DNA of 64,000 nucleotides from Ichthyobacterium seriolicida (GCF_002369955.1 NZ_AP014564.1:1720996-1784995), one strand, 5' to 3'; positions 45,599 to 55,477 are shown, counted from the stretch's first letter. Notes: generated by a model from the sequence alone, not told the origin. Numbers and translations: made by a program.

Positions 45599-46816
45599 TC
45601 ACATTTTATAAATCCATTTTGAGGGATCTTCTTTTTTGTTATTTTTCCAAATTTGAAAGTGTAGAACCGTTTTCTCGTCGATGATATCTTTATATATATC
45701 TCCTATTTTTTGTTTTGTAGATACTACATCGCCTTTTTTGACATAAGACTTCAATATGTTTGAGTATACAGTTAAGTATTCTCCGTGTTTTATTATTATG
45801 GCTAAACTCTCTCCTATTAACTGAACTGAAGTCACTACTCCAGAGAATACCGAACGAGCATTTTTACTCTCTGTAAGTATGTGTACCCCGTTGTTATACA
45901 AGAAGATATTGGGTATGCTAGGGTGTGGTTGTTTTCCATAAGAAGATATTACCACTCCTCTTTTGACTGGCCATGGCAATTTGCCTTTATTCTTTTTGAA
46001 ATTATCAGAGAGTTTTTTCGCTTCTTCTGTAAGCCTAAAAGCTTTTGCTTTTTCTTCCATCTCTAAGGCTATGATTCTCTCTATCTCCTTTTGTAATATT
46101 CTGTCGTACTTTCTTTTTTTATCTATTTGAGCTAGTATTTTCTTATTTTTTTTGCGCAGGTTTTTAATGATGTCATTTTTAGTGGTTCTATCATCTTTTA
46201 GAATACCTAATTCTTCTTTCTTTTTTTCTAATAATTTTATTTTTGCCTTTTTTATTCTATTTGATTTCTGTATTGAAATAGATATTTCCTTATTCTTTTT
46301 TAATATTCTCTCACCTTCTGTTTTTCTGTAATTAGCGTATTCTCTCATATATCTAAGGCGCTTGTATGCCTGAAATAAATCTTCAGATGACAATAAAAAC
46401 ATTATCCTGTTGTAGGAAGATATACTTCTATAAGATTGCCTGATTGTTTGGATGTAGTTTTCTTTGAGTTTTTTCAGATCTTTTTTTAGTTGTGATATGT
46501 GAGCCTCATACGAGTATATATCCTTAACTATATTATTTATCTCTACATCTATATTACTTATAATGTCTTTTCGTATTTCTATCTTTTTACTTATGGCTTG
46601 TACTTCAAAAACAGATTTTTCAGAAGTTTTTATGTTATTTTTTAAGACATTATTTAAAATATTTATCTCTTTTTTGAGTTGTTTACTATCCCTTTCGAGG
46701 TTTTGTTTATTTACCTGTGAGAATACAAGAGTTGTACTTAAGGATAATAATAAAACTAGAAATACCTTAGAATTATACTTATTGAACGATACGCTTATAT
46801 GTTTTAGGCACTTCAT
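45599..46816 (-). CDS. EnvC-like murein hydrolase activator (degenerate LytM domain)
   Basis: 405 residues. Signal peptide (cleavage near LVFSQ), then two long coiled-coil stretches (about 40-125 and 165-250) and a C-terminal M23/LytM domain (about 285-405). The zinc ligands look degraded: the HxGxD site is NNGVHI, and the usual YxHL is YSNIL, although LHFQIW remains. This fits EnvC-type proteins, which activate amidases at the division site rather than cut peptidoglycan themselves (known for Escherichia coli EnvC; here inferred). The start overlaps the end of the DUF4292 gene by 38 bases. Confidence 0.85.
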   Translation of the reverse strand: MKCLKHISVSFNKYNSKVFLVLLLSLSTTLVFSQVNKQNLERDSKQLKKEINILNNVLKNNIKTSEKSVFEVQAISKKIEIRKDIISNIDVEINNIVKDIYSYEAHISQLKKDLKKLKENYIQTIRQSYRSISSYNRIMFLLSSEDLFQAYKRLRYMREYANYRKTEGERILKKNKEISISIQKSNRIKKAKIKLLEKKKEELGILKDDRTTKNDIIKNLRKKNKKILAQIDKKRKYDRILQKEIERIIALEMEEKAKAFRLTEEAKKLSDNFKKNKGKLPWPVKRGVVISSYGKQPHPSIPNIFLYNNGVHILTESKNARSVFSGVVTSVQLIGESLAIIIKHGEYLTVYSNILKSYVKKGDVVSTKQKIGDIYKDIIDEKTVLHFQIWKNNKKEDPSKWIYKM

Positions 46817-47606
46817 AAGGGAATGAAAACTTTTTATTTATACCAGAGGTAGAAAAATTTAGTTTGACAAGAGTATTATTTATTAGATCTTCCTTTAGAG
46901 TGAGCGAAACGCTGGTGGGCAAAACGATGGAATTATAGTCAGAAAACTCATCATTTTTAAGGTATATAGCTCTATTGTTTTTATCTTGTACGTGTTGTTT
47001 AATCACCTTAAGCGTTTTAGAATTAAACCACACTGTTTTGTTTAAAGAAGATTTATCAATAACTTTATAGGCATTGGAATCTGCACTCAAAGAGGTTTTT
47101 TCTCTTTCAAATGGGAAGATAGGTTCACCAAAAACAATAGATTGCAATTGGTTAAATTTTAACTCTATGCCTAGAATTTTTTCCACATAAGAGAAATCAG
47201 TTTCATAATGAACTTGATTTATTCTGTCCATTACCGAAATTTTATCAGGGGTTATTTTTGCCCTAAAGACAGGAAATCCTAATAAGGAGTAATTCAGCCA
47301 GATTATACTATCTTTTTCTAGTCTCATATCGAGTGAAAGAGACATGTCAGTATCTTTACTTTTAATACTTACACTGACTGAAGATTCCAGAGTTTTGGGT
47401 GTGATTACTTTACCGGTATTAAATAATAACTCATCAAAAGTTATCATCGATTTATTTAGATCATCTATTTCTTCAGTATTTTCAGCTGATCTGCTGAGAG
47501 CTATTGTAGATTTATCTGATTTTATTTTTTTAGAGCTCTCTTTTTTATTACTGCCACAAGCATAAAATAATATGACAGCCAACAGTAATTTTAACAAAAA
47601 GTTCAT
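46779..47606 (-). CDS. DUF4292 family lipoprotein
   Basis: 275 residues. Lipobox ends FYAC (Cys17) and is followed by a Ser/Lys-rich linker. The rest resembles DUF4292: a SVSIKSKDTDMSLSLDMRLE segment, then IIWLNYSLLGFPVFRAKITP and DKISVMDRINQVHYETDFSY, a LolA/LolB-like pattern of paired strands. The gene order DUF4292, M23/EnvC-like is common in flavobacteria. A role in lipid or lipoprotein handling is possible from the fold but not shown by the sequence. Confidence 0.8.
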   Translation of the reverse strand: MNFLLKLLLAVILFYACGSNKKESSKKIKSDKSTIALSRSAENTEEIDDLNKSMITFDELLFNTGKVITPKTLESSVSVSIKSKDTDMSLSLDMRLEKDSIIWLNYSLLGFPVFRAKITPDKISVMDRINQVHYETDFSYVEKILGIELKFNQLQSIVFGEPIFPFEREKTSLSADSNAYKVIDKSSLNKTVWFNSKTLKVIKQHVQDKNNRAIYLKNDEFSDYNSIVLPTSVSLTLKEDLINNTLVKLNFSTSGINKKFSFPYEVPKTYKRIVQ

Positions 47607-47629
47607 TCAAAATTTATTTATGGATGGTA

Positions 47630-48955
47630 TTAGCTAAAGAAGATTTTTATCACATCATTTATATTAGCAAATATGAATAGAAATAAAACAATAGCAAATC
47701 CTGCTATTTGAGCATATTCCAAAACTTTTTGATTAGGAGGCCTTCTAGTTATCATTTCATATAGTACAAACACTACATGACCTCCGTCTAAGACGGGTAT
47801 AGGTAAAATGTTTAAAAATGCCAGCATCAAAGAAAAAAATGCTGTGAAAGACCAAAAATGATGCCAATTCCAAGTGGAGGGGAACTGCTTAGCTATAGAT
47901 AAGAATCCGCCTACAGATTTATAAGCTTCTGTCTCAGTAGAGAATATAATTTTAAATTGACTTATATAAGAATTCAACCTCTCATATCCTTTTCTCATTC
48001 CAGCAGGAATAGATTCTATTAAGCTATATTTCTTAGTCTCTGTTTTTAAGGTCGTTAAATCCTGAATAAATTTAATTCCGATAACGCCATTATCGGGATT
48101 TACATTAAAATCTAAAGTGTTATTATCCCTTAACACAGATATATTTACAAGATCATTTTCTGTAGATTTTTTTCTTAATTCCTCGATAATATCGCTAAAT
48201 AAAACAGTTGATTCTCCATTGATAGTTAAAATTTTATCTCCTCGTTGAATCCCTGCTTTTTCAGCAGGAGAGTTTTCCATGACCTTATCTATTACAGCGG
48301 GAGTATCGGGTTTTAAGAAAAGAGGATTTTTAATAATGTGTTTGATATGGGAAGGCTTTATGTTTATAGTTTTGATTTCATTGTCATTCCTCAACACTGT
48401 AACCTCTTTTGCACCGAGGACTATTTTTTCAGACATCTCCATATAAGAAATTGGCTCGACGCCGTCTATACTTATTACTTTGTCTCCGTTTTCAAATCCT
48501 ATCTCTCTGCCTAAACTGTCTACTAAAAATCCGTGTTCTATATTTTTTACTGGCAAGTATTCATCTCCCCAAGTATAAGCTATTCCAGAGTATATTACCC
48601 CAGCTAGAATTAGATTCACCGTTACTCCACCAACCATTATTATAAGTCTCTGCCAAGCTGGTTTGGAACGAAATTCCCATTGTCTAGGTTCCTGTTTTAG
48701 TTGTTCTAGATCCATACTCTCGTCGACCATTCCAGCTATTTTGACATATCCCCCCATAGGTAACCATCCTATTCCATATTCTGTGCCGCCTATCTTCTTT
48801 TTAAACAGAGAAAACCAAGGATCGAAAAACAAGTAAAATTTTTCCACCTTAGTGCCGAATAATTTAGCTGGTATAAAATGTCCTAATTCGTGAAATATGA
48901 CTAGTATAGAAATGCTCAAAAAAAATTGCAATCCCTTTATTAAAACTTCCTCCAT
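47630..48955 (-). CDS. rseP: RIP metalloprotease RseP (site-2 protease)
   Basis: 441 residues. The zinc motif HELGH (H22-H26) lies in the first membrane helix, two PDZ-like regions follow (about 125-200 and 215-290; SPAEKAGIQRGDKILTINGE), and the third metal-ligand motif LPIPVLDGGHVVF lies in a later helix. It cleaves single-span membrane proteins such as anti-sigma factors within the membrane. Complete and of normal length. A perfect TAnnTTTG box lies 36 bases upstream on the minus strand. Confidence 0.95.
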   Translation of the reverse strand: MEEVLIKGLQFFLSISILVIFHELGHFIPAKLFGTKVEKFYLFFDPWFSLFKKKIGGTEYGIGWLPMGGYVKIAGMVDESMDLEQLKQEPRQWEFRSKPAWQRLIIMVGGVTVNLILAGVIYSGIAYTWGDEYLPVKNIEHGFLVDSLGREIGFENGDKVISIDGVEPISYMEMSEKIVLGAKEVTVLRNDNEIKTINIKPSHIKHIIKNPLFLKPDTPAVIDKVMENSPAEKAGIQRGDKILTINGESTVLFSDIIEELRKKSTENDLVNISVLRDNNTLDFNVNPDNGVIGIKFIQDLTTLKTETKKYSLIESIPAGMRKGYERLNSYISQFKIIFSTETEAYKSVGGFLSIAKQFPSTWNWHHFWSFTAFFSLMLAFLNILPIPVLDGGHVVFVLYEMITRRPPNQKVLEYAQIAGFAIVLFLFIFANINDVIKIFFS

Positions 48956-48990
48956 TGTAACTATAGTTTACCTTTACACATTAAAGGGTG

Positions 48991-48998
48991 CAAATATA
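48991..48998 (-). promoter_or_regulatory. -7 box upstream of rseP
   Basis: Reads TATATTTG on the minus strand, an exact TAnnTTTG match 36 bases before the rseP ATG. Confidence 0.5.
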
Positions 48999-49021
48999 AG
49001 ATATAAAAGCAGATCACTTAA

Positions 49022-49247
49022 ACCTCCTTATAAGTATAAAAGTATTGACATAACCAGTACTATTTCAGTATCAATAGAAAATGTGTCATATGAATTAATA
49101 CCCACAATGCCTATTCCTGAAGGCATCAGAATAGAACCTCCAGTAACTGAAGTACAAGATTTTAGAACTCCTGTAAAATATACAATAACAGACAAGAATG
49201 GAAAATCTAAAGAGTACACTTTAACAGTTAACCCAGATTATTCATAG
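49022..49247 (+). pseudogene. 3' fragment of a DUF5018-like lipoprotein, cut by IS1380
   Basis: The frame reads YKYKSIDITSTISVSIENVS, YELIPTMPIPEGIRIEPPVT, EVQDFRTPVKYTITDKNGKS and KEYTLTV, the same kind of repeat as in the two BspA-like lipoproteins further right. The start of the gene is missing; an upstream extension of the frame to 48897 runs antisense into rseP and is not believed. The last residues NPDYS and the TAG stop come from the left end of the IS1380 element (AACCCAGATTATTCATAG), so the insertion removed the rest of the gene. Confidence 0.7.
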
Positions 49248-50837
49248 ATATATTGTTAATATTAGGCATAAAGTGTTAATTTTAGAAGGTTTTAACCAAA
49301 AATTCACCACTTTAGATATAGCCCAAAAATGAGGAATAAAAACACATTATTTTATAGAGGGAGAAAATCTGTTGAGTTAAATTTTTCATCATCAGAAATT
49401 AGCTCTGATGGATCTTTAATCATGCTTGAAAAACTAGAACGAGATCATAGATTGATTCATTATTACAGTAAACTTTTGCCTGATACTCGAGACTCTAGAT
49501 TTATTATTTATACCAGAGAGCATCAGTTAAAGCAGAGGGTTTATATGATCATGTTGGGCTATGAAGACGCCAATGATGTTAATCATTTACAGAACGATCC
49601 TTTATTCAAAGATGTTCTTCAAGGTGATTTGGCCTCTCAACCTACTATATCAAGATTTGAGAATAGCTTTGACAAACAGGCTGTTTTTAAGTTTTGTTAT
49701 GCGTGGTTATACAAATATGTTTCAAGTTTATCTGATCGCAAGAAAATAGTTATTGACGTAGATTCAACCGATGATCCAACTCATGGCAGTCAACAATTGT
49801 CAATGTTTAATGGTTATTATGGTCAATTCATGTACAATGAACTATTTTTTTCATGATGGAGACACCACGACAGATTATTCTTCCTGTACTCCGCCCAGGA
49901 AACAGTCATTCCAATAAATGGTATGTGAGTATTTTAAAGCGAATAATTATCAAAATACGTGAGAGTTACCCAGAGATGGAAATAATTATTAGAAGTGATA
50001 GTGGCTTTAGCTGCGCCGCTTTTTACCAATTAGTAGATGATTTTGATTTACTATATGTTACAGGCATAGCGAGCAATAAAGTTTTAAAAAGAAAGGTGTC
50101 TCGGTCAAAAAATGCTGTAAAAAAAATGTATTTAGATCAGGGAGAGAAGCACCAACATTTTATGAGTTTTACGTACAAAGCCAAGAGTTGGCACAAGCCT
50201 CAACAGTGCTATTCTAAAGTTGAGAGTACAGGATTAGGGATGAACATAAGGCATTTTTCTAGTAATATTCCCCAAAAGGATGCTAGAGAAATTTACTTTG
50301 ACTTTTATGTTAAAAGAGGTGATTCGAGTGAAAATAGAATTAAAGAAGTTAAAAATATGTGTTTTTCTGATCGTTTGTCAAATCATAGTTTTCTTGCTAA
50401 TTTTTTTCGACTTATGATGAGTAGTCTTGCCTATGAAATGTTTTTATTACTGAAACAGAAGATAAAGAAAACAAGATTTGAAGTAGCAAAAAAATGGTTA
50501 ATCAGTTCGATTAGAACCTATCTTCTCAAGGTAGGAGCAACGATTAAAATTACCAAAAGGCGAATCTATTACCAGCTATCTAAATCTTTTGTTTACAAGG
50601 GTTTATTTCGGGAAATTATTACCCAGTAACGGTTGTTTATTTGTGAAATGAACAAGCTTGGGATAGTTACGCCTTGTCGTTAAAAAACCATGTAAAAACA
50701 CTAAAAAAGAGCATTGTCATCCTAAAAAAAGGTGCAAAAAAACGACAAAGAAGATGAGTTCTCTTCGATTAGTAAAAAAGTTAAGGAAAAAATATCACGT
50801 CTAATCTATTTTAATATGACTATGAATAATGCGGGTT
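49230..50837 (+). mobile_element. IS1380-family insertion sequence, transposase broken
   Basis: The left end AACCCAGATTATTCATAG (49230-49247) and right end CTATGAATAATGCGGGTT (50820-50837) are inverted repeats with two mismatches. Length 1608 bases. It contains two transposase frames, 49329-49856 and 49853-50629. No target duplication is visible at the borders. Its right end recurs as fragments at 29636, 55147, 55337 and 56488, and its two ends frame a deletion derivative at 37083. Confidence 0.85.
49329..50629 (+). pseudogene. IS1380 transposase, frameshifted
   Basis: The first part (175 codons, 49329-49856) has SVELNFSSSEISSDGSLIML and the first catalytic Asp region KIVIDVDSTDDPTHGSQQLS, and ends NELFFS. 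The second part (from 49853) reads TPRQIILPVLRPGNSHSNKW, then IIIRSDSGFS (second Asp) and FYVKRGDSSENRIKEVK (Glu). Family members read NELFFHDGETGQIILPVLRP across the junction. Here an extra T in the T7 run at 49844-49851 and at least one further extra base before CGACAGATT are needed to restore this, so a single slippage does not explain it. Both halves are otherwise open, so decay is recent. Confidence 0.85.
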
Positions 50838-51141
50838 AAGGTAAAATCCTAAGCGACTTTTTCCGTTTTACTGCCGTACAAACTATTTATTTGCCTGAGT
50901 TCGATTAATAAATTAATTAAAGTACTTGAAAACTTTGAATTAACTGGTATTAAAGAGATTTGTGTTTATGATAAATAAAATGTTTTAGTACAAGAATTAT
51001 TAAATTACAAGGAGTAATATTTTCTTTTAAATATTAAAAAAAACTACTAGCTTAGCAATTTTATTAATTGAGGTTAGAAAGTTTAAAGACTGTAAGTGAT
51101 TTTTTTATAAAATAGGCTTTTAGTTTATTATTTTAAATATT
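50838..51141. other. Region between IS1380 and the first BspA-like gene
   Basis: No gene. It holds a partial terminator-like sequence (CCTAAGCGACTTTTT, about 50849-50863) similar to the 3' half of the terminator at 54983, then an IS-end-like repeat starting CCTGAGTTCGATTAATAA (about 50893-51000). The last 140 bases resemble the bases upstream of the second BspA-like gene, showing that gene and leader were duplicated together. Confidence 0.6.
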
Positions 51142-52944
51142 TTGAAGTCAAAAATTGTACTGTTTTATTTATTTGTTTTTCAAATTATCTCCTTTACTTC
51201 TTGTATAAAAGAAGAAAAAGCAGAAAATACTTCAGATACAGAACCTGTTTCTGTGCCAGAACCAAACTCTGAGAGTAAAATATTCTCTTCTGAGAATAAA
51301 ATATTATCTCTCAAATTTGAGGCTGCTAAGAATAATGGTTTGAGTGAAGATATAATAGGAGTTATCGATTCTGCAGACTCCACTAAGATGTCTTTTGTTT
51401 TACCTTACAAAAAAAGAGAATTAATAACCAAGTTAGTCCCTACAATAGAGTTTGTAGGTGAAAAAATAGAACCTGACCCTAGTACAATTACAGATTTTTC
51501 TAGATCTGTAGCTTTTACAATTACTCCTGAAAAAGGAGAAGCTAAAATATATACAGTAATTGGTTCTGTGTCAGAACCAAGCTCTGAGAATAAAATATTA
51601 TCTCTCAAATTTGAGGCTGCTAAGAATAATGGTCTGAGTGAAGATATAAAAGGAGTTATCAATTCTGAAGATTCTACTAAGATATCTGTTGTTTTACCTG
51701 TTGATAAAGGAAGTTTAATTCCTACAATAGAGTTTGTAGGTGAAAAAATAGAACCTGACCCTAGTACAATTAGAGATTTTTCTAACCCTGTAACTTTTAC
51801 AATTACTTCTGAAAAAGGAGAAGAAAAAACATATACGATAACGGTGTCTATATTAAAGCAATTTATCTCAAAATGGAATGTTGCTGGAGATAAAAAAATA
51901 GTATTACCTATATATGAGGGAGGAGACTATGATTTTACTGTAGACTGGGGTGACGGCTCAGGACCTAAGCAAATCAAAAATAATAATATAAGTGAGGCTT
52001 TATATACTTATACAACAGCAAGTGAGAAAACTATAACTATTACAGGAAAAATAGAAGGGTTTAACTTCGGAAAGGTTAAAGTTAGCAAGGATAAAATAGT
52101 AGGTATTTCATCTTGGGGTGATCTGAAATTAGAGAATAGTATTCAAAAACATCAAACTTCTACATCTTACTCTGGATGTTTTGAAGGATGTGCCAAGTTA
52201 AAAACATTACCTCAAGAAGCACCTAATTTAGAAGGGGTTACTAATATGCAATCGATGTTTAATGGCGCTACAGTTTTCAACGGTGATATAGGTAACTGGA
52301 ATGTTTCTAGTGTTACTAATATGTCACAGATGTTTTATGGAGCTAGAGTCTTCAATGGTGATATAAGTAATTGGAGGCCATCTAATGTTACGAATATGGA
52401 ATGGATGTTTGATGGAGCAGCAAAATTCAATCAAGATTTAACGAATTGGGATGTTTCTAAGGTTACGAATATGCAATCTATGTTTAATGGAGCTACAGCT
52501 TTCAACGGTAATATAAGTAATTGGAGGCCATCTGAGGTTACGAATATGCAATCGATGTTTAATGGCGCTACAGCTTTTAATCGAGACTTAAGCAAATGGA
52601 CTGTTTCTAATGTTACGAATATGCAATCGATGTTTTATCGTGCCAAAGCTTTCAATCAAAATATAGGCAGTTGGACTGTTTCTAATGTTACGGATATGAG
52701 ATCGATGTTTGATGGTGCTATAGTTTTCAACGGCAATATAAGTAATTGGAGGCCAACTAATGTTACGGATATGAGATGGATGTTTGATGGCGCTACCCAA
52801 TTCTGCCAAGATTTAAGTTCTTGGCAAGTGCAAAATATTACAAGAATGACAGATATGTTTAGAAATTCACCAATGTCTTCTAGTTCTAGTTCCTGCACTA
52901 ATAAGGGCAAGTGTCCTACAAAAATAGGCGGCACATCTGAATAG
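51142..52944 (+). CDS. BspA-like surface lipoprotein 1 (DUF285 repeats)
   Basis: 600 residues. Lipobox SFTSC (Cys21), then two copies of a DUF5018-like module (about 50-140 and 145-235; ENKILSLKFEAAKNNGLSED in each). Next is a PKD-like strand region (FISKWNVAGDKKIVLPIYEG, DYDFTVDWGDGS) and, from about 340, a series of BspA/DUF285 repeats of the form VTNMQSMFNGATAFNGDISN. It ends with a Ser-rich and Cys-containing tail. BspA-type proteins are surface adhesins in other bacteria (known); adhesion here is an inference. The start is TTG, aligned with the ATG of the paralogue at 53276. Confidence 0.85.
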   Translation: MKSKIVLFYLFVFQIISFTSCIKEEKAENTSDTEPVSVPEPNSESKIFSSENKILSLKFEAAKNNGLSEDIIGVIDSADSTKMSFVLPYKKRELITKLVPTIEFVGEKIEPDPSTITDFSRSVAFTITPEKGEAKIYTVIGSVSEPSSENKILSLKFEAAKNNGLSEDIKGVINSEDSTKISVVLPVDKGSLIPTIEFVGEKIEPDPSTIRDFSNPVTFTITSEKGEEKTYTITVSILKQFISKWNVAGDKKIVLPIYEGGDYDFTVDWGDGSGPKQIKNNNISEALYTYTTASEKTITITGKIEGFNFGKVKVSKDKIVGISSWGDLKLENSIQKHQTSTSYSGCFEGCAKLKTLPQEAPNLEGVTNMQSMFNGATVFNGDIGNWNVSSVTNMSQMFYGARVFNGDISNWRPSNVTNMEWMFDGAAKFNQDLTNWDVSKVTNMQSMFNGATAFNGNISNWRPSEVTNMQSMFNGATAFNRDLSKWTVSNVTNMQSMFYRAKAFNQNIGSWTVSNVTDMRSMFDGAIVFNGNISNWRPTNVTDMRWMFDGATQFCQDLSSWQVQNITRMTDMFRNSPMSSSSSSCTNKGKCPTKIGGTSE

Positions 52945-53275
52945 TATAAACCTGAGTTGGATTAATAACTTGTTTAGCAAAAATACTTGAAAGGCTTGAA
53001 TTAACTGCTATTAAAGATATTAGTGTTTGTGATAACTAGAATGTTTTAGTGCAAGAATTGTTAAATTCCGACTAAATCAGCCTCATAAGCATACAAAAAG
53101 AGCCCAAAACTAAAGGGGTATTTCCTTAAATCCGAGTTAAATTACAAGGAGTAATATCTCTTTAATCTTTAAAATAAAACTACTAACTTAGCATCTTTAT
53201 TGGCTCAGACTGGAAAGCTTGAATATTTTGCGTATTTATCTCTAAAATAGGCTTTTAATTTATTATTTTAATATT
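52945..53275. other. Region between the two BspA-like genes
   Basis: No gene. It begins with an IS982-end-like sequence AACCTGAGTTGGATTAATAA (52949-52968), followed by about 100 bases of a repeat also seen at 50893 and, inverted, at about 56694-56780. The last 130 bases (from ATTACAAGGAGTAATAT) resemble the leader of the first BspA-like gene. Confidence 0.6.
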
Positions 53276-54928
53276 ATGAAATCAAAAATTTTACTGTTTT
53301 ATATACTTATTTTTCAAATTATCTCTTTTACTTCTTGTACAAAAGAAAAAAAAGTAGAAGATACTTTAGATGAAGTAAAAAATACTTCAGATATTGATTC
53401 TTTACTTTCTTTCAGTTTGAATTTTGATTCTGCTAAGAATAAAGGTCTGAGTAAAGATATAGAAGGAGTTATAGAATCTACAGATTCTACTAGGATATCT
53501 TTTGTTTTACCTTACAAAAAAAGAGAATTAATAACCAAGTTAGTTCCTACAATAAAGTTTATAGGTAAAAAAATAGAACCTCATCCTAGTAAAATTAAAG
53601 ATTTTTCTAGCCCTGTAGCTTTTACAATTACTTCTGAAAAAGGAGAATCTAAAACCTATACAGTAACTGTTTCTGTGTCAAAACCAATATCTGAAAATAA
53701 AATATTATCATTTAGTATTACGAAACCTAATGATGTGAAAGCACAAATATTGACAACTATAAACGAAGATAGTTCAAGTATATCTATATCACTAACAGAT
53801 TTATCTTACTATGATTTAGAAAAAATAAAAAACATAGTGCCGTCAATACGAATTTCAGAATTTGCTTCTATATCCGAAAACTCTAAAAGTATAGACCTTT
53901 CAATTATTCCTACAGGAGCTGTGAAATACACAGTAACAGCGGAAAGCGGAACAAGTAAAGATTACACTGTGAATATTACCCATGAGTTAAAAAAATTTAT
54001 TTCTAAGTGGAAAACTACTTCATCCAACGAACAAATACAATTACCTATTTACACTGGAGGAAGCTATGACTTTAGAGTAGACTGGGGAGATGGTACAGCA
54101 GAACAAAAAATTACTTCTTATGATGACTATACTAAAAGTCACAGATATGCAACACCAGGTGAAAAAACTATAACTATTACAGGAAAAATAGAAGGGTTTA
54201 ATTTCTTAAAGATTCCAAATAGCAAAGATAAAATATTAGATATATCAGATTGGGGTGATATGAAATTCGGTAATTATGGATGGTATTTTATGCGCTGCGA
54301 AAAATTAACTTCGTTACCTATGGAAACACCTAATTTAGATGGGGTTACTAATATGCAATCGATGTTTTATGGAGCTACAGCTTTCAACGGTGATATAAGC
54401 AAATGGGATGTTTCTAAGGTTACTAATATGAATTCTATGTTTAGAAAGGCTACAGCTTTCAACGGTGATATAAGCAAATGGGATGTTTCTAAGGTTACTA
54501 ATATGCAAGGGATGTTTGATGATGCTACAGCTTTTAATCAAAATATAGGTAGTTGGAATGTTTCTAAGGTTACTAATATGTCTTGGATGTTTTCTAACGC
54601 CACAGCTTTTAATCAAAATATAGGCACTTGGAAAGTGGATAATGTTAGGGATATGGCAATGATGTTTAAAGATGCCACAGCTTTTAATCAAGACTTAAGC
54701 AAATGGAAAGTGGATAATGTTACTGATATGTCTGATATGTTTTATTTTGCTACATCTTTCAACAGCGATATAAGTAACTGGAATGTTTCTAATGTTACTA
54801 ATATGCGATGGATGTTTTATGGAGCCAAATCTTTCAACAGCGATATAAGTAACTGGAATGTTTCTAATGTTACTGATATGCAATGGATGTTTTCGAGCAA
54901 TACAAAATTATATAAAGGATTAATATAA
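53276..54928 (+). CDS. BspA-like surface lipoprotein 2 (DUF285 repeats)
   Basis: 550 residues. Lipobox SFTSC (Cys21). Two DUF5018-like modules (about 40-135 and 140-235), a PKD-like region (GSYDFRVDWGDGT) and, from about 345, repeats such as VTNMQGMFDDATAFNQNIGS. It is a close paralogue of the gene at 51142, but its second module is different in sequence and the repeat array differs. It ends abruptly with MQWMFSSNTKLYKGLI after a partial repeat, without the Ser/Cys tail, so its 3' end may have been lost by deletion. Surface location inferred. Confidence 0.85.
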   Translation: MKSKILLFYILIFQIISFTSCTKEKKVEDTLDEVKNTSDIDSLLSFSLNFDSAKNKGLSKDIEGVIESTDSTRISFVLPYKKRELITKLVPTIKFIGKKIEPHPSKIKDFSSPVAFTITSEKGESKTYTVTVSVSKPISENKILSFSITKPNDVKAQILTTINEDSSSISISLTDLSYYDLEKIKNIVPSIRISEFASISENSKSIDLSIIPTGAVKYTVTAESGTSKDYTVNITHELKKFISKWKTTSSNEQIQLPIYTGGSYDFRVDWGDGTAEQKITSYDDYTKSHRYATPGEKTITITGKIEGFNFLKIPNSKDKILDISDWGDMKFGNYGWYFMRCEKLTSLPMETPNLDGVTNMQSMFYGATAFNGDISKWDVSKVTNMNSMFRKATAFNGDISKWDVSKVTNMQGMFDDATAFNQNIGSWNVSKVTNMSWMFSNATAFNQNIGTWKVDNVRDMAMMFKDATAFNQDLSKWKVDNVTDMSDMFYFATSFNSDISNWNVSNVTNMRWMFYGAKSFNSDISNWNVSNVTDMQWMFSSNTKLYKGLI

Positions 54929-54982
54929 AAGTGCAAGACATGTAAAACGTCTGAGTAGTATAATTATCGTTATTATTTAATA

Positions 54983-55016
54983 GTCGCTTGAGATAAAAAG
55001 CTTAAGCGGCTTTTTT
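54983..55016 (+). terminator. Rho-independent terminator after BspA-like gene 2
   Basis: GTCGCTTGAG and CTTAAGCGGC pair with two wobble positions around a short A-rich loop, followed by T6. Confidence 0.8.
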
Positions 55017-55098
55017 GTTTGCAATAGGTATGTATTACTATTCTTAACTTTACAGTTCATTATAAAAAAATAAAACTGTTAAACTACCTTACTAACTA

Positions 55099-55477
55099 GA
55101 GTTCGATTAATAATTTACTTAATTAAAGCACTTGAAAGCCTTGATTTAACCTGGATTATTCATAGTCATATTAAAATAGATTAGACGTGATATTTTTTAA
55201 TTAACTTTTTTGTCAATAGAAAAGAATCCTTCTTCTTTGTCGTTTTTTTGCACCATTTTTTAGCACGGTAATGATCTTTTTTAACCTGAGTTCGATTAAT
55301 AATTTACTTAATTAAAGCACTTGAAAGCCTTGATTTAACCTGGATTATTCATAGTCATATTAAAATAGATTAGACGTGATATTTTTTAATTAACTTTTTT
55401 GTCAATAGAAAAGAATCCTTCTTCTTTGTCGTTTTTTTTGCACCATTTTTTAGCACGGTAATGATCTTTTTTAACCT
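55099..55477. repeat. 189-base tandem duplication containing an IS1380 right end
   Basis: The unit 55099-55287 is repeated at 55288-55477 with one extra T in a T-run. It begins GAGTTCGATTAATAATTTAC, and from AACCTGGATTATTCATAG (55148 and 55337) onward it matches the IS1380 right end in reverse orientation. A third copy of the first bases is the left end of the IS982 element. Confidence 0.85.

Noticed and set aside
48897-49247. 116-residue gene beginning inside rseP
   Set aside because: The first 40 codons run antisense through the rseP start and promoter. Only the part from about 49022 resembles a real protein.
54335-54883. Minus-strand frames with His/Ile repeats opposite the BspA-like genes
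   Set aside because: Shadow of the VTNMxxMF repeats; no independent evidence of expression.
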